NCBI RefSeq assembly: GCF_024543085.1
Contig: NZ_JANHNZ010000002.1
Span: 248,001-312,000 of the forward strand
Direction of reading: 5' to 3'
Source: Granulicatella seriolae
Lineage (GTDB): Bacteria; Bacillota; Bacilli; Lactobacillales; Aerococcaceae
Length of the DNA: 64,000 nt
The position numbers and the translations under genes were made by a program. This document shows positions 41,629 through 52,414 of this stretch, piece by piece (the first letter of the stretch is position 1; each line of letters begins with the position of its first letter). A model generated the notes under the pieces. That model ran no database searches, was not told where the DNA came from, and saw only the letters and a program-made list of their open reading frames with translations.

Positions 41629-42459
41629 TTATTTCTTACGTCCACGAACGATAAGTTTGTTAGAACGTGCTTTCTTCTTACGAGTTTTGTAACCAAGTGC
41701 TGGTTGACCCCATGGAGAAACTGGTGTTGGACGTCCGATTGGCGCTTTACCTTCACCACCACCGTGTGGGTGATCATTCGGGTTCATTACTGATCCACGA
41801 ACTGTTGGACGTTTACGTTTCCAACGTGAGCGACCTGCTTTACCGATGTTAATCAATTCGTGTTGTTCGTTACCTACAGTACCGATAGTTGCACGACAAG
41901 TTGCCAAGATCATACGAACTTCGCCTGAGTTCAAACGAACTAAAACGTATTTGCCTTCATTACCCAATACTTGAGCAGAAGTGCCAGCTGAACGGATTAA
42001 TTGTCCGCCTTTACCAGGTTTTGTTTCAATGTTATGAACGAAAGTACCAACTGGAATGTTTGCTAATGGCAATGCATTCCCCACTTTGATATCTGCATTT
42101 ACTCCAGATTCAATGCGTTGTCCTACTTTAATTCCTTTTGGTGCAATAATGTATGCTTTAACTCCATCAACATAGTGGATTAGAGCAATGTTTGCTGAAC
42201 GGTTTGGATCATACTCAACTGAGTGAACCACGCCTTCAACGTTATCTTTGTTACGTTTAAAGTCAATCACACGGTAAGCACGTTTATGTCCGCCACCTTG
42301 ATGACGTACTGTGATTTTACCTTGGCTGTTACGACCTGCCCTGTTTTTTGAAGACTCAATAAGAGTTTTTTCAGGAGTTGATTTAGTGATTTCACTAAAA
42401 TCGTAACCTGTCATATTACGACGGCCGTTTGAGGTTGGATTATATTTTTTAATCGCCAC
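41629..42459 (-). CDS. rplB: 50S ribosomal protein L2
   Basis: The 276-residue protein begins [20 protein letters not shown] and holds the invariant His in [16 protein letters not shown], needed at the peptidyl transferase centre. The C-terminal [17 protein letters not shown] is normal. It lies between rplW and rpsS. Confidence 0.98.
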   Translation of the reverse strand: MAIKKYNPTSNGRRNMTGYDFSEITKSTPEKTLIESSKNRAGRNSQGKITVRHQGGGHKRAYRVIDFKRNKDNVEGVVHSVEYDPNRSANIALIHYVDGVKAYIIAPKGIKVGQRIESGVNADIKVGNALPLANIPVGTFVHNIETKPGKGGQLIRSAGTSAQVLGNEGKYVLVRLNSGEVRMILATCRATIGTVGNEQHELINIGKAGRSRWKRKRPTVRGSVMNPNDHPHGGGEGKAPIGRPTPVSPWGQPALGYKTRKKKARSNKLIVRGRKK

Positions 42460-42498
42460 GTTTTTTCCCTCCTATATTATAGTAGATTTGAACTCTGA

Positions 42499-42789
42499 TT
42501 AAGCTTCTTCAGAGAATAATTGAATATCTTTTGAAGCCTCTGTTAGCTTCACAATTGCTTTACGGCGTTTGTTAGTATAGCCACCGTAGCGACCCATACG
42601 TTTGAACTTCGCGCGTACGTTTAAAATGTTTACTTTTTCAACTTTTACGTCAAAAATTTCTTCGATAGCTTTCTTAACTTGTGTTTTATTAGCACGAACA
42701 TCTACTTCGAAAGTATATTTCTTCTCGTCAACAGCAAGCATTGAAGCTTCAGTAATGATTGGGCGTTTGATTACATCACGTGCATCCAT
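42499..42789 (-). CDS. rplW: 50S ribosomal protein L23
   Basis: The 96-residue protein has [12 protein letters not shown] at the start and the rRNA-binding loop [20 protein letters not shown]. It sits at the exit tunnel and docks SRP and trigger factor. It shares one base with rplD. Confidence 0.97.
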   Translation of the reverse strand: MDARDVIKRPIITEASMLAVDEKKYTFEVDVRANKTQVKKAIEEIFDVKVEKVNILNVRAKFKRMGRYGGYTNKRRKAIVKLTEASKDIQLFSEEA

Positions 42790-43412
42790 TATAGAAGACC
42801 CTCCTCTACTTTAGAAAGAGCAGCTTGAGTTACAACTAATTTATCGTTATTCACTACGTCTAGTACTGTAACATTTGTTTCATCAACGATTGTTACGTTT
42901 GGTAAGTTACGGCCAGCTAATGCTGCGAAATCATTTGTAGATTCAACAACTACCAATACTTTTGTGTCAATATTTAAGTTAGATAACACTTGTGCAAATT
43001 CTTTTGTTTTTGGTGCTGCAAATTGCAACCCTTCAACAACAAGTAACTTGTTGTCTAATACTTTTTGTGATAGTACTGATTTAATCGCTAAGCGACGTAC
43101 TTTTTTAGGTAATTTGTAGCTATATGAACGAGGTGTTGGTCCGAATACAACTCCACCGCCACGCCATTGTGGTGAGCGAATTGATCCTTGACGTGCACGA
43201 CCAGTTCCTTTTTGACGCCATGGTTTACGTCCACCGCCGCGAACTGCACTACGGTTTTTAACTGCGTGAGTTCCTTGTCTTAGAGAAGCGCGTTGCATTA
43301 AGATTGCATCGAATACTACGCTTTCGTTTGGTTCGATTCCAAAAATGTCAGCATTCAGTTCAACTTGACCGTTTTCGCTTCCATCTTGTTTGTATAAAGT
43401 CACTTTAGTCAT
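42789..43412 (-). CDS. rplD: 50S ribosomal protein L4
   Basis: The 207-residue protein has the tunnel loop [20 protein letters not shown], with macrolide-site residues unchanged. In enteric bacteria L4 also represses the S10 operon; whether it acts on the leader before rpsJ here is unknown. Confidence 0.97.
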   Translation of the reverse strand: MTKVTLYKQDGSENGQVELNADIFGIEPNESVVFDAILMQRASLRQGTHAVKNRSAVRGGGRKPWRQKGTGRARQGSIRSPQWRGGGVVFGPTPRSYSYKLPKKVRRLAIKSVLSQKVLDNKLLVVEGLQFAAPKTKEFAQVLSNLNIDTKVLVVVESTNDFAALAGRNLPNVTIVDETNVTVLDVVNNDKLVVTQAALSKVEEGLL

Positions 43413-43437
43413 TCTCTCGTTCCTCCTCTCTCTTTAA

Positions 43438-44076
43438 TTATTTTTCTACTGCTTTAATGGCAGTTTTAATTTCTACTAATGATTTTTTAGATCCTGGTAC
43501 GTTACCTTTGATAAGAATTACATTGCGTTCTGTATCAACCTTAACGATTTCAAGATTTTGAATAGTGATTCTTTCTCCACCCATTTGTCCAGGTAATGCT
43601 TTACCTTTAAATACACGTGATGGGAATGAAGCTCCACCCATTGAACCAGGACGACGGTGATAACGAGATCCGTGAGCCATTGGTCCGCGAGATTGACCAT
43701 GACGTTTGATAGCACCTTGGAAACCTTTTCCTTTAGATGTACCTGTTACGTCAACAATGTCTCCTGCTTGGAATACGTCAACTGTTACTTCTTGTCCTAA
43801 CTCATACCCGCTAAGCTCTACATTGTTGAATTCACGAATGAAGCGCTTAGGAGTAGCATTTGCTTTTGCTACATGACCTTTAGCAGGTTTGTTTGTCAAC
43901 ACTTCACGAATATCTTGGAAACCAAGTTGTACAGCTTCATATCCATCGTTTTCAATTGTCTTTAATTGAAGAACAACGTTAGGAGTTACTTCTACAACTG
44001 TTACTGGTACTAATTCGCCTGATTCTGTAAAGAATTGAGTCATCCCTACTTTTTTGCCTAAGATTCCTTTGGTCAT
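43438..44076 (-). CDS. rplC: 50S ribosomal protein L3
   Basis: The 212-residue protein begins [20 protein letters not shown] and has the long loop that reaches the peptidyl transferase centre ([20 protein letters not shown]), with the usual residues. It lies between rpsJ and rplD. Confidence 0.98.
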   Translation of the reverse strand: MTKGILGKKVGMTQFFTESGELVPVTVVEVTPNVVLQLKTIENDGYEAVQLGFQDIREVLTNKPAKGHVAKANATPKRFIREFNNVELSGYELGQEVTVDVFQAGDIVDVTGTSKGKGFQGAIKRHGQSRGPMAHGSRYHRRPGSMGGASFPSRVFKGKALPGQMGGERITIQNLEIVKVDTERNVILIKGNVPGSKKSLVEIKTAIKAVEK

Positions 44077-44100
44077 GGTTACACCTCCATTATTTTAATT

Positions 44101-44409
44101 TTATAGTTTGATTTCGATGTCAACGCCACTTGGTAAGTCAAGCTTCATCAATGCGTCAACAGTCTTTGGTGTTGGGTTTACGATGTCGATTAAACGTTTG
44201 TGCGTACGCATTTCAAACTGTTCACGAGAATCTTTGTATTTGTGCGTTGCACGAATAACTGTATAAACCGATCTTTCTGTTGGCAATGGAATTGGACCTG
44301 CTACGCTAGCTCCAGTTCTTTTTGCTGTTTCTACGATTTTTTCCGCTGATTGGTCAAGCGCACGATGTTCGTATGCTTTCAAACGGATACGGATTTTTTT
44401 GTTTGCCAT
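44101..44409 (-). CDS. rpsJ: 30S ribosomal protein S10
   Basis: The 102-residue protein begins [20 protein letters not shown] and has the loop [18 protein letters not shown], which is where tigecycline-related changes occur and looks wild type here. Besides the 30S head, S10 (NusE) links ribosome and RNA polymerase through NusB/NusG. It is the first gene of the S10 operon, with a strong AGGAGG upstream. Confidence 0.98.
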   Translation of the reverse strand: MANKKIRIRLKAYEHRALDQSAEKIVETAKRTGASVAGPIPLPTERSVYTVIRATHKYKDSREQFEMRTHKRLIDIVNPTPKTVDALMKLDLPSGVDIEIKL

Positions 44410-44581
44410 TGTGTCTCCTCCTTCGTCTAATGTTTATCATAAGACTAGCTCCACGCGAATTTCCGACTTCACCCTTCCGTGGCAAAGCGTCCGGGTGTAT
44501 CGCAACCTCTCGCTTCATCGCTGTCTCCCTAAAAATTTTAGGGGGGTGTTGGCATGCCAAAAACGGCTGTAAATCAACACT
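44410..44581 (-). promoter_or_regulatory. 5' leader of the S10 operon, probable r-protein regulatory RNA
   Basis: The predicted transcript starts about 170 bases before rpsJ. The leader has an early hairpin (CCCCCCTAAAATTTTTAGGG), then CGATACACCCGGACGC, GGAAGGGTG, and CGTGGAGCTAGTCTTATG followed by TTAGACGAAGGAGGAGACAC at the ribosome-binding site. Similar GC-richer blocks precede rpsJ in other lactic acid bacteria as I remember them. A 68-residue frame across it is not gene-like. Mechanism and ligand are unproven. Confidence 0.5.
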
Positions 44582-44587
44582 TCCACT

Positions 44588-44616
44588 ATTATAGGGCTTC
44601 TTCAGCTAATATGCAA
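44588..44616 (-). promoter_or_regulatory. promoter of the S10 operon
   Basis: A perfect TATAAT lies 17 bases after TTGCAT on the minus strand, about 180 bases before rpsJ. 44617-44756 is AT-rich and shows nothing I can name. Confidence 0.65.
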
Positions 44617-44756
44617 GAGTTTTTTGTTGATTTATCAAAGTTTTTTAATGAAAACGCCGCCGTGTGTTTCCTTTTTAATTTTACTCCTTTATTTGTGTGA
44701 ATGCTATGGGTTTTAAAGGAATTTATATGTGTTAGAGCATCTTTGACTGCTAAAGT

Positions 44757-44860
44757 TGAGACTGAGCAAAAAGCACCTTCTATGTTGATAGAGTAAAAGA
44801 GTTCCCGAGAACAGAAGCCAAAATATAGGTGTATGAGCATAACTGGAGCACAACTGCTGT
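44757..44860 (+). repeat. structured palindromic repeat, copy D1 (5' half only)
   Basis: It begins GAGACTGAGCAAAAAGCACC, continues through AAAAGAGTTCCCGAGA and GGTGTATGAGCATAACTGGAGCACAA in pieces, and breaks off before hairpin P3. It runs directly into full copy D2, the same arrangement as C1-C2. Confidence 0.7.
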
Positions 44861-45102
44861 CGGGACTGGGCAAAAGTCCAAATGGTCACTAAATAAAATA
44901 GTTCCCCAGAAACCTATCCGTACAGAACGGTGTAAAGCATAGCTGGTGCACAGTGGATGTTTCGGCTTCAGCCGATTACAGCCACTTAGACAGCTAAGGC
45001 AATGAAACCTTGTCTCATTGCGGTACCACCGTTCTCATTTCTGATAAGATTTTCGCAAAACTCTTTTGTGATTTAAAAATAGGTGTCAAGTAATGGGCTG
45101 GG
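44861..45102 (+). repeat. structured palindromic repeat, copy D2 (full core, poorly matched arms)
   Basis: The core is complete: P1 AACGGTG/CACCGTT, P2 TAGCTG/CAGCTA, P3 TCGGC/GCCGA with loop TTCA, and P4 CAATGA/TCATTG. The P4 stem differs on both sides from copies A, C and E, yet still pairs. Unlike those copies, its two long outer arms no longer match (TAGTTCCCCAG on one side, TTTTCGCAAAACTC on the other). Confidence 0.88.
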
Positions 45103-45135
45103 TTACAAACCATGTCAGCCACTATATATTATATA

Positions 45136-45187
45136 GAAGAAAACTGCTGTGAAAATCATTTTCTGATTCCCACAGCAGTTTTCTTCT
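45136..45187 (-). terminator. terminator after the flotillin gene
   Basis: Sixteen-base arms (AGAAAACTGCTGTG and complement) enclose an 18-base loop and carry T-rich ends, just after the flotillin stop. It may work in both directions. Confidence 0.75.
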
Positions 45188-45197
45188 TTCACACTAC

Positions 45198-46655
45198 TTA
45201 GTCCTTATTTGAATCCTCTGGCGTTGCTTGATTATCTAAGAGAATTTTTCCTCCTAGGACACCGGCTAACAAGCTCTTTAAATCAATTCCCATTGAATCT
45301 CCAAGACCACTATTGATTTTAGTGATAGAGGTAGTGATGTCTTCAATCATTTTTGCATTGTTGCCTTCGCCGTACATAGTAATCTTATCAACATTGTTTA
45401 ATGGTTCTGCAATGTGTCTAGCAACTTCTGGTAGAGCTTTGAAGTACATTTCTAAGACAGCCGCTTCACCGTATTTCTTCATGGCTTCCGCTTTTTTGTC
45501 TAACCCGTCCGCTTCAGCTTGTAGTTTGGCTTGAATAGCTGCCGCTTCGGCCAACCCTTTGGCACGAATCCCAGCCGCTTCTTGTTCTTGTGCATATTTG
45601 TTAGCATCTGCTTGTGCTTTAAGAGCTAGGGCTTCCTGTTCTCTTTGATAACGCTCTGCTTCGGCTGCTTTTTGTCTTTCGAATAGGACTGCTTGTGCCG
45701 CCTCTTCTTTTGCATAACGGTCAGCTTCAGCTTGTTTACGAATTTCTGCATTCAGTGTCATTTCTTTAACACGAACATCTTGTTCTTTTACTTCTGACTC
45801 TTTTTGTTGCCTTACAATATTGGCCTCTGCTTTGGTAAGCTCAATACGTTTTCTTTGATTTTCTTTTTCAATCTCATAGGCAGCATCCGCAATAGCTTGT
45901 TTTAAGTCCTCTTCACGTTTTAATTCTGCTTTTGAAATGGCTAATTGATTGTTTTTAACAGCAATTTCTTTTTCAGCTTCAACTCTAGCATCGTTGGCTA
46001 GTTTGGATGCATTAGATTCTGCTTCAGCAATTTCTCGTTGTGCATTGGCCTTTGCAATAGAAGCATTCTTTTTAATTTGGGCAATATTGTCTATTCCTAA
46101 GTCATCTATGATTCCATTTTGGTCTTCAAAAGATTGCACATTAAAGGCAACAATCTCTAACCCCATCTTGGCAAAGTCAGGCACGGCATTTTCTTGTACC
46201 TTATCCGCAAACATTTTACGGTCATTGACCATGTCTTTTAATTCCATTTGGCCAATAATCTCACGCATATTTCCTTCTAAAACGTCACGTACTTGTTCAA
46301 TAATGTAATCTTCAGTTTTGTTTAAGAAGTTTTCAGAGGCTAACTTGACTAAATCTTCATTGCGGGAAATCTTCACTTTCACAGCCGCGTCTGCTTTCAC
46401 ATTAATGAAATCATTTGTTGGCACAAAATCAGTCGTTTTTACATCCACTGACATCATAGCCAAGGTCAACTTATCCAATCTTTCTAAGAATGGAATACGA
46501 ATCCCTGATCGTCCAACTAACATTCTGGATTTTCTAAATCCTGAAATGATATAGGCTTGGTTAGGTGGTGCTTTGACATAACCCAATATCCCAAATATCA
46601 AAACCACAATGACAAGCGCTACAATAATACCCACTACTAAAACTAAGTTATCCAT
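45198..46655 (-). CDS. floT: flotillin-like SPFH-domain membrane scaffold protein
   Basis: The 485-residue protein has one N-terminal hydrophobic segment (LVLVVGIIVALVIVVLIFGILG), an SPFH domain at about 25-200 (ILGYVKAPPNQAYIISGF, PTNDFINVKADAAVKVKIS), a long Ala/Glu-rich coiled coil at about 210-400 with many EAEA-type steps, and a C-terminal oligomerisation region. This matches B. subtilis FloT/YuaG, which marks functional membrane microdomains. The ATG at 46655 lies five bases after GGAGG. The partner NfeD-like gene seen beside many flotillins is absent. It sits alone between the str and S10 operons. Confidence 0.92.
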   Translation of the reverse strand: MDNLVLVVGIIVALVIVVLIFGILGYVKAPPNQAYIISGFRKSRMLVGRSGIRIPFLERLDKLTLAMMSVDVKTTDFVPTNDFINVKADAAVKVKISRNEDLVKLASENFLNKTEDYIIEQVRDVLEGNMREIIGQMELKDMVNDRKMFADKVQENAVPDFAKMGLEIVAFNVQSFEDQNGIIDDLGIDNIAQIKKNASIAKANAQREIAEAESNASKLANDARVEAEKEIAVKNNQLAISKAELKREEDLKQAIADAAYEIEKENQRKRIELTKAEANIVRQQKESEVKEQDVRVKEMTLNAEIRKQAEADRYAKEEAAQAVLFERQKAAEAERYQREQEALALKAQADANKYAQEQEAAGIRAKGLAEAAAIQAKLQAEADGLDKKAEAMKKYGEAAVLEMYFKALPEVARHIAEPLNNVDKITMYGEGNNAKMIEDITTSITKINSGLGDSMGIDLKSLLAGVLGGKILLDNQATPEDSNKD

Positions 46656-46779
46656 CTTTTCCCTCCATACCATTATTTACTTACTCTTACAGTATACAGT
46701 ATTTTATCTTGAAAATATATAATTATTCATAATAATTAAGGTTATATATTAGTAAATAAGGGGTTTTTAGAATTTTATT

Positions 46780-47442
46780 CTATTTTTCCAACTTTTCGAT
46801 TATTTTTTTGGCCGGATTTATTATGGGGATTTCTAATAAATTTTCCAATTGAGGCAATAAATATGGGAAGTGGGTGCACCCTAGAAGTAGAGCTTCTACT
46901 TTAAGTTGAGAAACATATTTCATCAACTCCGCTAGATGGAACTTTTTTATAATTTCTTCTGGCGTATCTCCTTTTTCGATTGCTTCCACTAACCTGATGG
47001 ATGAATGATTCACTAATGTAATGGACGGGTTACTTTGAATCAGTACCTGTTCAATTCCAGCTAATCCTTGAGCATTGGCACTCAGCACAGCTAAATGTTG
47101 GTAGTTCTTAGCTAGATCTCTATATATCTGTAATGGTGTCACGATGGTTATGCCTACTTGACAGGCCAATGTTTCAAAATCTACCGCGCCTGATAAGGAG
47201 TTGCAATATACTAACACCTTTTGCGTCCCCAACTTCTTAATTTGTCTCAGCAATTCCAAGAGAGTTTGGTAGCGCTCATCTGGCTTGGATGTTTGAAACG
47301 TTGTCTGCTGGGCTGGGTTTTCTGAAATGGAATAGGCACAAATTCGTTCATAACCATTATCTGTCAAAAGGTTCACTCCCATTTGGGTATCAATGGGAGT
47401 TCCGGCAATCACTGCAATAGGAATTGATTTTGCACTTGTCAT
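46780..47442 (-). CDS. aspartate/glutamate racemase-family protein
   Basis: The 220-residue protein has the two-cysteine pattern of the Asp/Glu racemase superfamily: Cys80 in VYCNSLSGAVDF and a second Cys in LLLGCTHFPYL near the C-terminus. It is shorter than MurI (about 265 residues), and its N-terminal GTPIDTQMG replaces the FDSGxGG of glutamate racemase. It could racemise an amino acid for the cell wall or act on a related substrate. It is not the standard MurI. It lies between tuf and the flotillin gene with its own ribosome-binding site. Confidence 0.75.
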   Translation of the reverse strand: MTSAKSIPIAVIAGTPIDTQMGVNLLTDNGYERICAYSISENPAQQTTFQTSKPDERYQTLLELLRQIKKLGTQKVLVYCNSLSGAVDFETLACQVGITIVTPLQIYRDLAKNYQHLAVLSANAQGLAGIEQVLIQSNPSITLVNHSSIRLVEAIEKGDTPEEIIKKFHLAELMKYVSQLKVEALLLGCTHFPYLLPQLENLLEIPIINPAKKIIEKLEK

Positions 47443-47497
47443 CAGTTATCCTCCTTGGTCGTAGACTATGTAAGTTACATTATAGCAAAACACCATA

Positions 47498-47533
47498 CAA
47501 AAAGACCAAGAAGAAAATCTCCTTGGTCTTTTC
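47498..47533 (-). terminator. terminator after tuf
   Basis: AAAAGACCAAG and CCTTGGTCTTTT form a stem with a ten-base loop, followed by Ts on the minus strand, 30 bases after the tuf stop. It ends the str operon. Confidence 0.85.
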
Positions 47534-47561
47534 GCCTTATACATAAGGGTTAGTGTTTAAA

Positions 47562-48749
47562 TTATTTTTCGATAGATGCTACGACACCAGCACCAACAGT
47601 ACGTCCACCTTCACGGATAGAGAACTTAGTACCATCTTCGATAGCAACTGGGTGAATTAATTCAACATCCATAGTTACGTTATCACCAGGCATTACCATT
47701 TCAATACCTTCTGGTAATTGACAAACACCAGTGATGTCTGTTGTACGGAAGTAGAATTGAGGACGGTAGTTAGTGAAGAATGGAGTATGACGTCCACCTT
47801 CTTCTTTAGTTAAAACGTAAACTTCAGCTTTGAATTTTGTATGAGGAGTGATTGTTCCTGGTTTTGATAATACTTGACCACGTTGGATGTTATCACGAGT
47901 AACACCACGTAGTAATGTACCGATATTGTCCCCTGCTTGAGCAAAGTCTAATAATTTACGGAACATTTCAACACCTGTAACAGTTGTTTTGCTTGTATCT
48001 TCTTCGATACCAACGATTTCTACTTCGTCACCAACACGGATTTCTCCACGTTCAACACGACCTGTAGCAACTGTTCCACGTCCAGTGATTGAGAATACAT
48101 CTTCAACTGGCATCATGAATGGTTTGTCAGTATCACGTTCTGGAGTTGGGATATATTCGTCAACTGCAGCCATTAATTCTAAGATTTTTTCTTCGTATGA
48201 AGGGTCGCCTTCTAGAGCACGTAAAGCAGAACCTGCAATAACTGGAGTGTCATCGCCTGGGAAATCGTATTCTGATAATAGATCACGAACTTCCATTTCT
48301 ACTAATTCTAGTAATTCTTCATCATCAACCATATCCATTTTGTTTAAGAATACAACGATGTAAGGAACACCTACTTGACGAGAAAGTAAGATATGTTCAC
48401 GAGTTTGAGGCATTGGACCATCAGCAGCAGAAACTACTAAGATAGCTCCGTCCATTTGTGCAGCACCAGTGATCATGTTTTTAACGTAGTCCGCGTGTCC
48501 TGGGCAGTCAACGTGAGCGTAGTGACGAGTTTCAGTTTCGTACTCTACGTGAGAAGTGTTGATTGTAATTCCACGTTCGCGTTCTTCTGGAGCTTTATCG
48601 ATTGAACCGTAGTCTGTTGCTTCAGCAAAACCTTTCTTAGCTAATACTGTTGTAATAGCTGCTGTTAAAGTTGTTTTACCATGGTCAACGTGTCCAATAG
48701 TACCAATGTTAACGTGTGGTTTTGAGCGGTCAAATTTTTGTTTTGCCAT
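47562..48749 (-). CDS. tuf: elongation factor Tu
   Basis: The 395-residue GTPase has [10 protein letters not shown] (P-loop), [12 protein letters not shown] (G3) and NKMDMVDD (G4), and ends GVVASIEK. It carries aminoacyl-tRNA to the ribosome. It is the last gene of rpsL-rpsG-fusA-tuf, after a 169-base gap from fusA that may hold its own promoter. Confidence 0.98.
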   Translation of the reverse strand: MAKQKFDRSKPHVNIGTIGHVDHGKTTLTAAITTVLAKKGFAEATDYGSIDKAPEERERGITINTSHVEYETETRHYAHVDCPGHADYVKNMITGAAQMDGAILVVSAADGPMPQTREHILLSRQVGVPYIVVFLNKMDMVDDEELLELVEMEVRDLLSEYDFPGDDTPVIAGSALRALEGDPSYEEKILELMAAVDEYIPTPERDTDKPFMMPVEDVFSITGRGTVATGRVERGEIRVGDEVEIVGIEEDTSKTTVTGVEMFRKLLDFAQAGDNIGTLLRGVTRDNIQRGQVLSKPGTITPHTKFKAEVYVLTKEEGGRHTPFFTNYRPQFYFRTTDITGVCQLPEGIEMVMPGDNVTMDVELIHPVAIEDGTKFSIREGGRTVGAGVVASIEK

Positions 48750-48918
48750 TGTATCTAATTCCTCCTAATTGAAATATTTATTATTTTTTTAGTTAGACCT
48801 TTTTTAGTATCTACCAAAGGTTAGTATACCTAGAAAGGTCTGAAAAATCAACTAGTCTGCCTAAACAAGTCTAGTGATTGCTTAAAGCCTGTAGCATAAC
48901 TTAGTCTAAAACTAAGTC

Positions 48919-51000
48919 TTAGTTTCCACCATTTTTCTTGATGATCTCTTCAGCAATTGCTTTAGGTACATCTTCATAGTGGTCAAATGTCATTGAGAAT
49001 GTTCCACGACCTTGTGTTGCAGAACGCAAGGTTGTTGCGTATCCGAACATTTCTGATAGAGGAATTAATCCCTTAACGATTTGAGCGTTACCACGAACTT
49101 CTGAGCCTTCGATACGTCCACGACGAGCGCTAACGTGTCCCATTACATCTCCGAAGTACTCTTCAGGAACTGTAATTTCAACAGCCATCATTGGTTCTAG
49201 GATTGCAGGGCTAGCTTTCTTAGCTGCTGCACGTAGAGCCATAGAAGCGGCTACTTTAAAGGCAGTTTCAGATGAATCGACATCATGGTAAGAACCATCA
49301 TAAAGTTTTGCTTTAATATCTACTAATGGATATCCAGCAAGAACCCCATTTTCCATTGCATCTTTCAATCCTGCTTCAACAGCTGGGATGTATTCACGAG
49401 GAACAACCCCTCCGACGATAGCATTCTCAAATGCAAATCCTGCGCCCTCTTCATTTGGTTCGAATTCGATCCATACGTGACCGTATTGACCTTTACCACC
49501 TGATTGACGTACGAATTTACCTTCAGCTTGTGTAGTTGCACGGAATGTTTCACGGTAAGATACTTGAGGAGCACCAACGTTAGCTTCTACTTTGAATTCA
49601 CGTCTCATACGGTCAACGATGATATCCAAGTGCAACTCACCCATACCAGCGATGATTGTTTCGCCAGTTTCGTGGTTAGTTGAAGCACGGAATGTTGGGT
49701 CTTCTTCAGCAAGTTTTTGTAAAGCAAGTCCCATTTTATCTTGGTCAGCTTTTGATTTTGGTTCAATCGCAACTTCGATAACTGGTTCTGGGAATTCCAT
49801 TGATTCTAGAATAACTTCATTCTTTTCATCACACAAAGTATCTCCAGTAGTTGTATCTTTCAATCCAACTGCAGCAGCGATATCGCCTGAGAATACTTCT
49901 GGAATTTCTTTACGGTCGTTAGCGTGCATTTGTAGGATACGTCCTACACGTTCACGTTTCCCTTTTGTAGCATTTTGTACGTATGAACCTGCTTGTAATG
50001 TACCAGAGTACACACGGAAGAATGTTAAACGACCTACGAATGGGTCAGTCATAACTTTAAAGGCTAATGCTGAGAAAGGTTCGTTGTCATCTGCATGACG
50101 TTCTACTTCTTCGTCAGTATTAGGGTCGATTCCTTTGATAGCTGGAACATCTAATGGAGAAGGTAGGTAATCAACAACTGCATCAAGCATTAATTGAACA
50201 CCTTTGTTTTTGAAAGCTGAACCACAAAGTACTGGGTAGAATTCTACGGCAACAGTTGCTTTACGGATTGCTTGTTTCAATTCTTCTTGAGAGATTTCTT
50301 CGCCTTCTAAATAACGTTCCATCAACTCTTCGTCTGTTTCAGCAACAGCTTCTACTAAGTTTGTACGCCATTCTTCAGCTAAGTCCATCATGTCTGCTGG
50401 GATGTCAACTTCTTGGATATCTGTACCCAAGTCGTTTGTATACATTTCAGCTTTCATCTTGATAAGGTCGATGATACCTGTGAAATTGTCTTCCGAACCA
50501 ATTGGTAATTGAATCGGATGAGCATTTGCTTGCAAGCGGTCATGGATTGTACGTACTGAGTACAAGAAGTCAGCACCAATCTTGTCCATCTTGTTAACGA
50601 AAACAATACGAGGTACGCCGTAAGTTGTTGCTTGACGCCATACTGTTTCAGTTTGAGGTTCAACACCTGATTGAGCATCTAGTAGAGCTACAGCACCATC
50701 TAATACACGTAGAGAACGTTCAACTTCAACAGTGAAGTCCACGTGTCCAGGGGTATCAATGATGTTTACACGGTGGTCTTTCCATTGTGCAGTTGTTGCT
50801 GCAGATGTGATAGTAATCCCACGTTCTTGCTCTTGCTCCATCCAGTCCATTTGTGAACCACCATCGTGAGTTTCACCAATTTTATGGATTTTACCAGTGT
50901 AATAAAGAACACGCTCTGTCGTTGTAGTTTTACCTGCATCGATATGGGCCATGATTCCGATATTACGAGTATTATCTAGAGAAAATTCTCTTTTTGCCAT
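48919..51000 (-). CDS. fusA: elongation factor G
   Basis: The 693-residue translocase has G-domain motifs [28 protein letters not shown] and [10 protein letters not shown], and the domain IV/V stretch [15 protein letters not shown]. Length is normal. It follows rpsG after 195 bases in which I see no gene. Confidence 0.98.
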   Translation of the reverse strand: MAKREFSLDNTRNIGIMAHIDAGKTTTTERVLYYTGKIHKIGETHDGGSQMDWMEQEQERGITITSAATTAQWKDHRVNIIDTPGHVDFTVEVERSLRVLDGAVALLDAQSGVEPQTETVWRQATTYGVPRIVFVNKMDKIGADFLYSVRTIHDRLQANAHPIQLPIGSEDNFTGIIDLIKMKAEMYTNDLGTDIQEVDIPADMMDLAEEWRTNLVEAVAETDEELMERYLEGEEISQEELKQAIRKATVAVEFYPVLCGSAFKNKGVQLMLDAVVDYLPSPLDVPAIKGIDPNTDEEVERHADDNEPFSALAFKVMTDPFVGRLTFFRVYSGTLQAGSYVQNATKGKRERVGRILQMHANDRKEIPEVFSGDIAAAVGLKDTTTGDTLCDEKNEVILESMEFPEPVIEVAIEPKSKADQDKMGLALQKLAEEDPTFRASTNHETGETIIAGMGELHLDIIVDRMRREFKVEANVGAPQVSYRETFRATTQAEGKFVRQSGGKGQYGHVWIEFEPNEEGAGFAFENAIVGGVVPREYIPAVEAGLKDAMENGVLAGYPLVDIKAKLYDGSYHDVDSSETAFKVAASMALRAAAKKASPAILEPMMAVEITVPEEYFGDVMGHVSARRGRIEGSEVRGNAQIVKGLIPLSEMFGYATTLRSATQGRGTFSMTFDHYEDVPKAIAEEIIKKNGGN

Positions 51001-51195
51001 CTTCTTCCAACACCTCTTTCTTTTTTAATATTTCAGTGGATAAGGGTATAACATAAGTAACCTTAGCTATATCACTTTCATACAGCGACAAGAGTATCTG
51101 TCAAATTCACTAAAAATTTGCATCTTACTCTTAGGGCTGTACGAAATCTTATCACCAGTTTGTCTTCAAATAGGCAATGGGTTGTTGGGTTTATC

Positions 51196-51666
51196 TTACC
51201 AACGGTAGTGAGCAAACGCTTTGTTCGCTTCTGCCATTTTGTGTGTGTCTTCGCGTTTCTTAACAGATGCACCTGAGTTGTTAGCTGCATCCATAATTTC
51301 TTTCGCTAGACGTACTTCCATTGTGTCTTCACCACGTAGACGTGAGTAGTTCACTAACCAACGTAAACCTAATGATGTACGACGATCTGGACGAACTTCC
51401 ACAGGGACTTGATAGTTAGACCCTCCTACACGACGAGCTTTAACTTCAAGAACAGGCATGATGTTTTTCATTGCTTGTTCGAAAACTTCCATTGGATCGT
51501 TTCCAGTTTTTTCTTTAATGATATCAAATGCGTTATATAAGATTGTTGCTGCTTTTCCACGTTTACCATCGACCATCAAACGGTTGATTAAACGAGTAAC
51601 TAACTTAGAGTTGTACATTGGATCTGGCAACACATCACGTTTAGCGACAGGACCTTTACGAGGCAT
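51196..51666 (-). CDS. rpsG: 30S ribosomal protein S7
   Basis: The 156-residue protein begins [20 protein letters not shown] and ends [10 protein letters not shown], as in other bacteria. It starts assembly of the 30S head and in enteric bacteria represses the str operon. It lies between rpsL and fusA. Confidence 0.98.
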   Translation of the reverse strand: MPRKGPVAKRDVLPDPMYNSKLVTRLINRLMVDGKRGKAATILYNAFDIIKEKTGNDPMEVFEQAMKNIMPVLEVKARRVGGSNYQVPVEVRPDRRTSLGLRWLVNYSRLRGEDTMEVRLAKEIMDAANNSGASVKKREDTHKMAEANKAFAHYRW

Positions 51667-51716
51667 TTAAAATCCTCCTTTCATGAGTTAAATTTTTTAA
51701 ATGTTTTATTGTTAGA

Positions 51717-52133
51717 TTATTTTGCTTTTGGACGTTTAGTTCCGTATTTAGAACGGCTTTGCGCACGGTTGTTTACGCCGGCTGTATCTAAAGCTCCACG
51801 AACGATGTGGTAACGTACCCCTGGTAAGTCTTTCACACGTCCCCCACGGATAAGAACAACACTATGTTCTTGTAGGTTGTGTCCAATACCTGGAATATAC
51901 GCTGTTACTTCGATTAAGTTTGACAAACGTACACGGGCATATTTACGTAAAGCAGAGTTAGGTTTTTTAGGTGTCATTGTTCCCACACGAGTACAAACAC
52001 CACGTTTTTGTGGAGAGTTTGTGTTTGTTTGAGATTTTTTGAAACTGTTATAGCCTTTACCTAGCGCAGGAGAAGCAGACTTCTCGATTGCTGATTTACG
52101 AGGTTTGCGGACTAATTGGTTAATAGTTGGCAT
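51717..52133 (-). CDS. rpsL: 30S ribosomal protein S12
   Basis: I start at the ATG at 52133 ([13 protein letters not shown], 138 residues), eight bases after GGAGG; the frame extends upstream but that part is leader. Both lysines linked to streptomycin resistance (in [11 protein letters not shown] and [13 protein letters not shown]) are wild type. It controls decoding accuracy and heads the str operon. Confidence 0.97.
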   Translation of the reverse strand: MPTINQLVRKPRKSAIEKSASPALGKGYNSFKKSQTNTNSPQKRGVCTRVGTMTPKKPNSALRKYARVRLSNLIEVTAYIPGIGHNLQEHSVVLIRGGRVKDLPGVRYHIVRGALDTAGVNNRAQSRSKYGTKRPKAK

Positions 52134-52166
52134 GTATTTTTCCTCCTTCCCTATCGGGTTCTTCTT

Positions 52167-52228
52167 GGTCCACACATCCAGGTGGACCATTTTTTCTTAA
52201 ATTAAAAAGACATTCATATGTTAATGTC
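52167..52228 (-). promoter_or_regulatory. str operon leader with a terminator-like hairpin and a second stem near the ribosome-binding site
   Basis: On the minus strand GACATT-AACATATG-AATGTC (52209-52228) is followed at once by TTTTT, like an intrinsic terminator. Downstream GGTCCAC and GTGGACC (52167-52188) form a strong stem about 20 bases before the rpsL ribosome-binding site. Both lie between the promoter and rpsL, so attenuation or r-protein feedback is possible. Confidence 0.45.
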
Positions 52229-52304
52229 CATTAATGGCCTTCTTACCAGTCAGCACGACTGAATTATTTCTTATCAGGAAACAAGGTATAAAAGCACCTT
52301 TTAT

Positions 52305-52333
52305 ATAGTAGCACGCTCAATGCCTTTCGTCAA
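52305..52333 (-). promoter_or_regulatory. promoter of the str operon
   Basis: TTGACG and TACTAT lie 17 bases apart on the minus strand, about 170 bases before rpsL. It is the best-matching -35 box in the window. Confidence 0.7.
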
Positions 52334-52414
52334 CTTATTTTTTATATGTCTACATCGAAATTTTAGTTGCAGACTTTCTTCTAAAATTTACAAAGTGTAT
52401 ATTAAGCTCAACTT

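Noticed and set aside
44354-44560. 68-codon frame across the S10 leader
   Set aside because: It overlaps rpsJ in another frame, has an arginine-run composition, and covers the structured leader.
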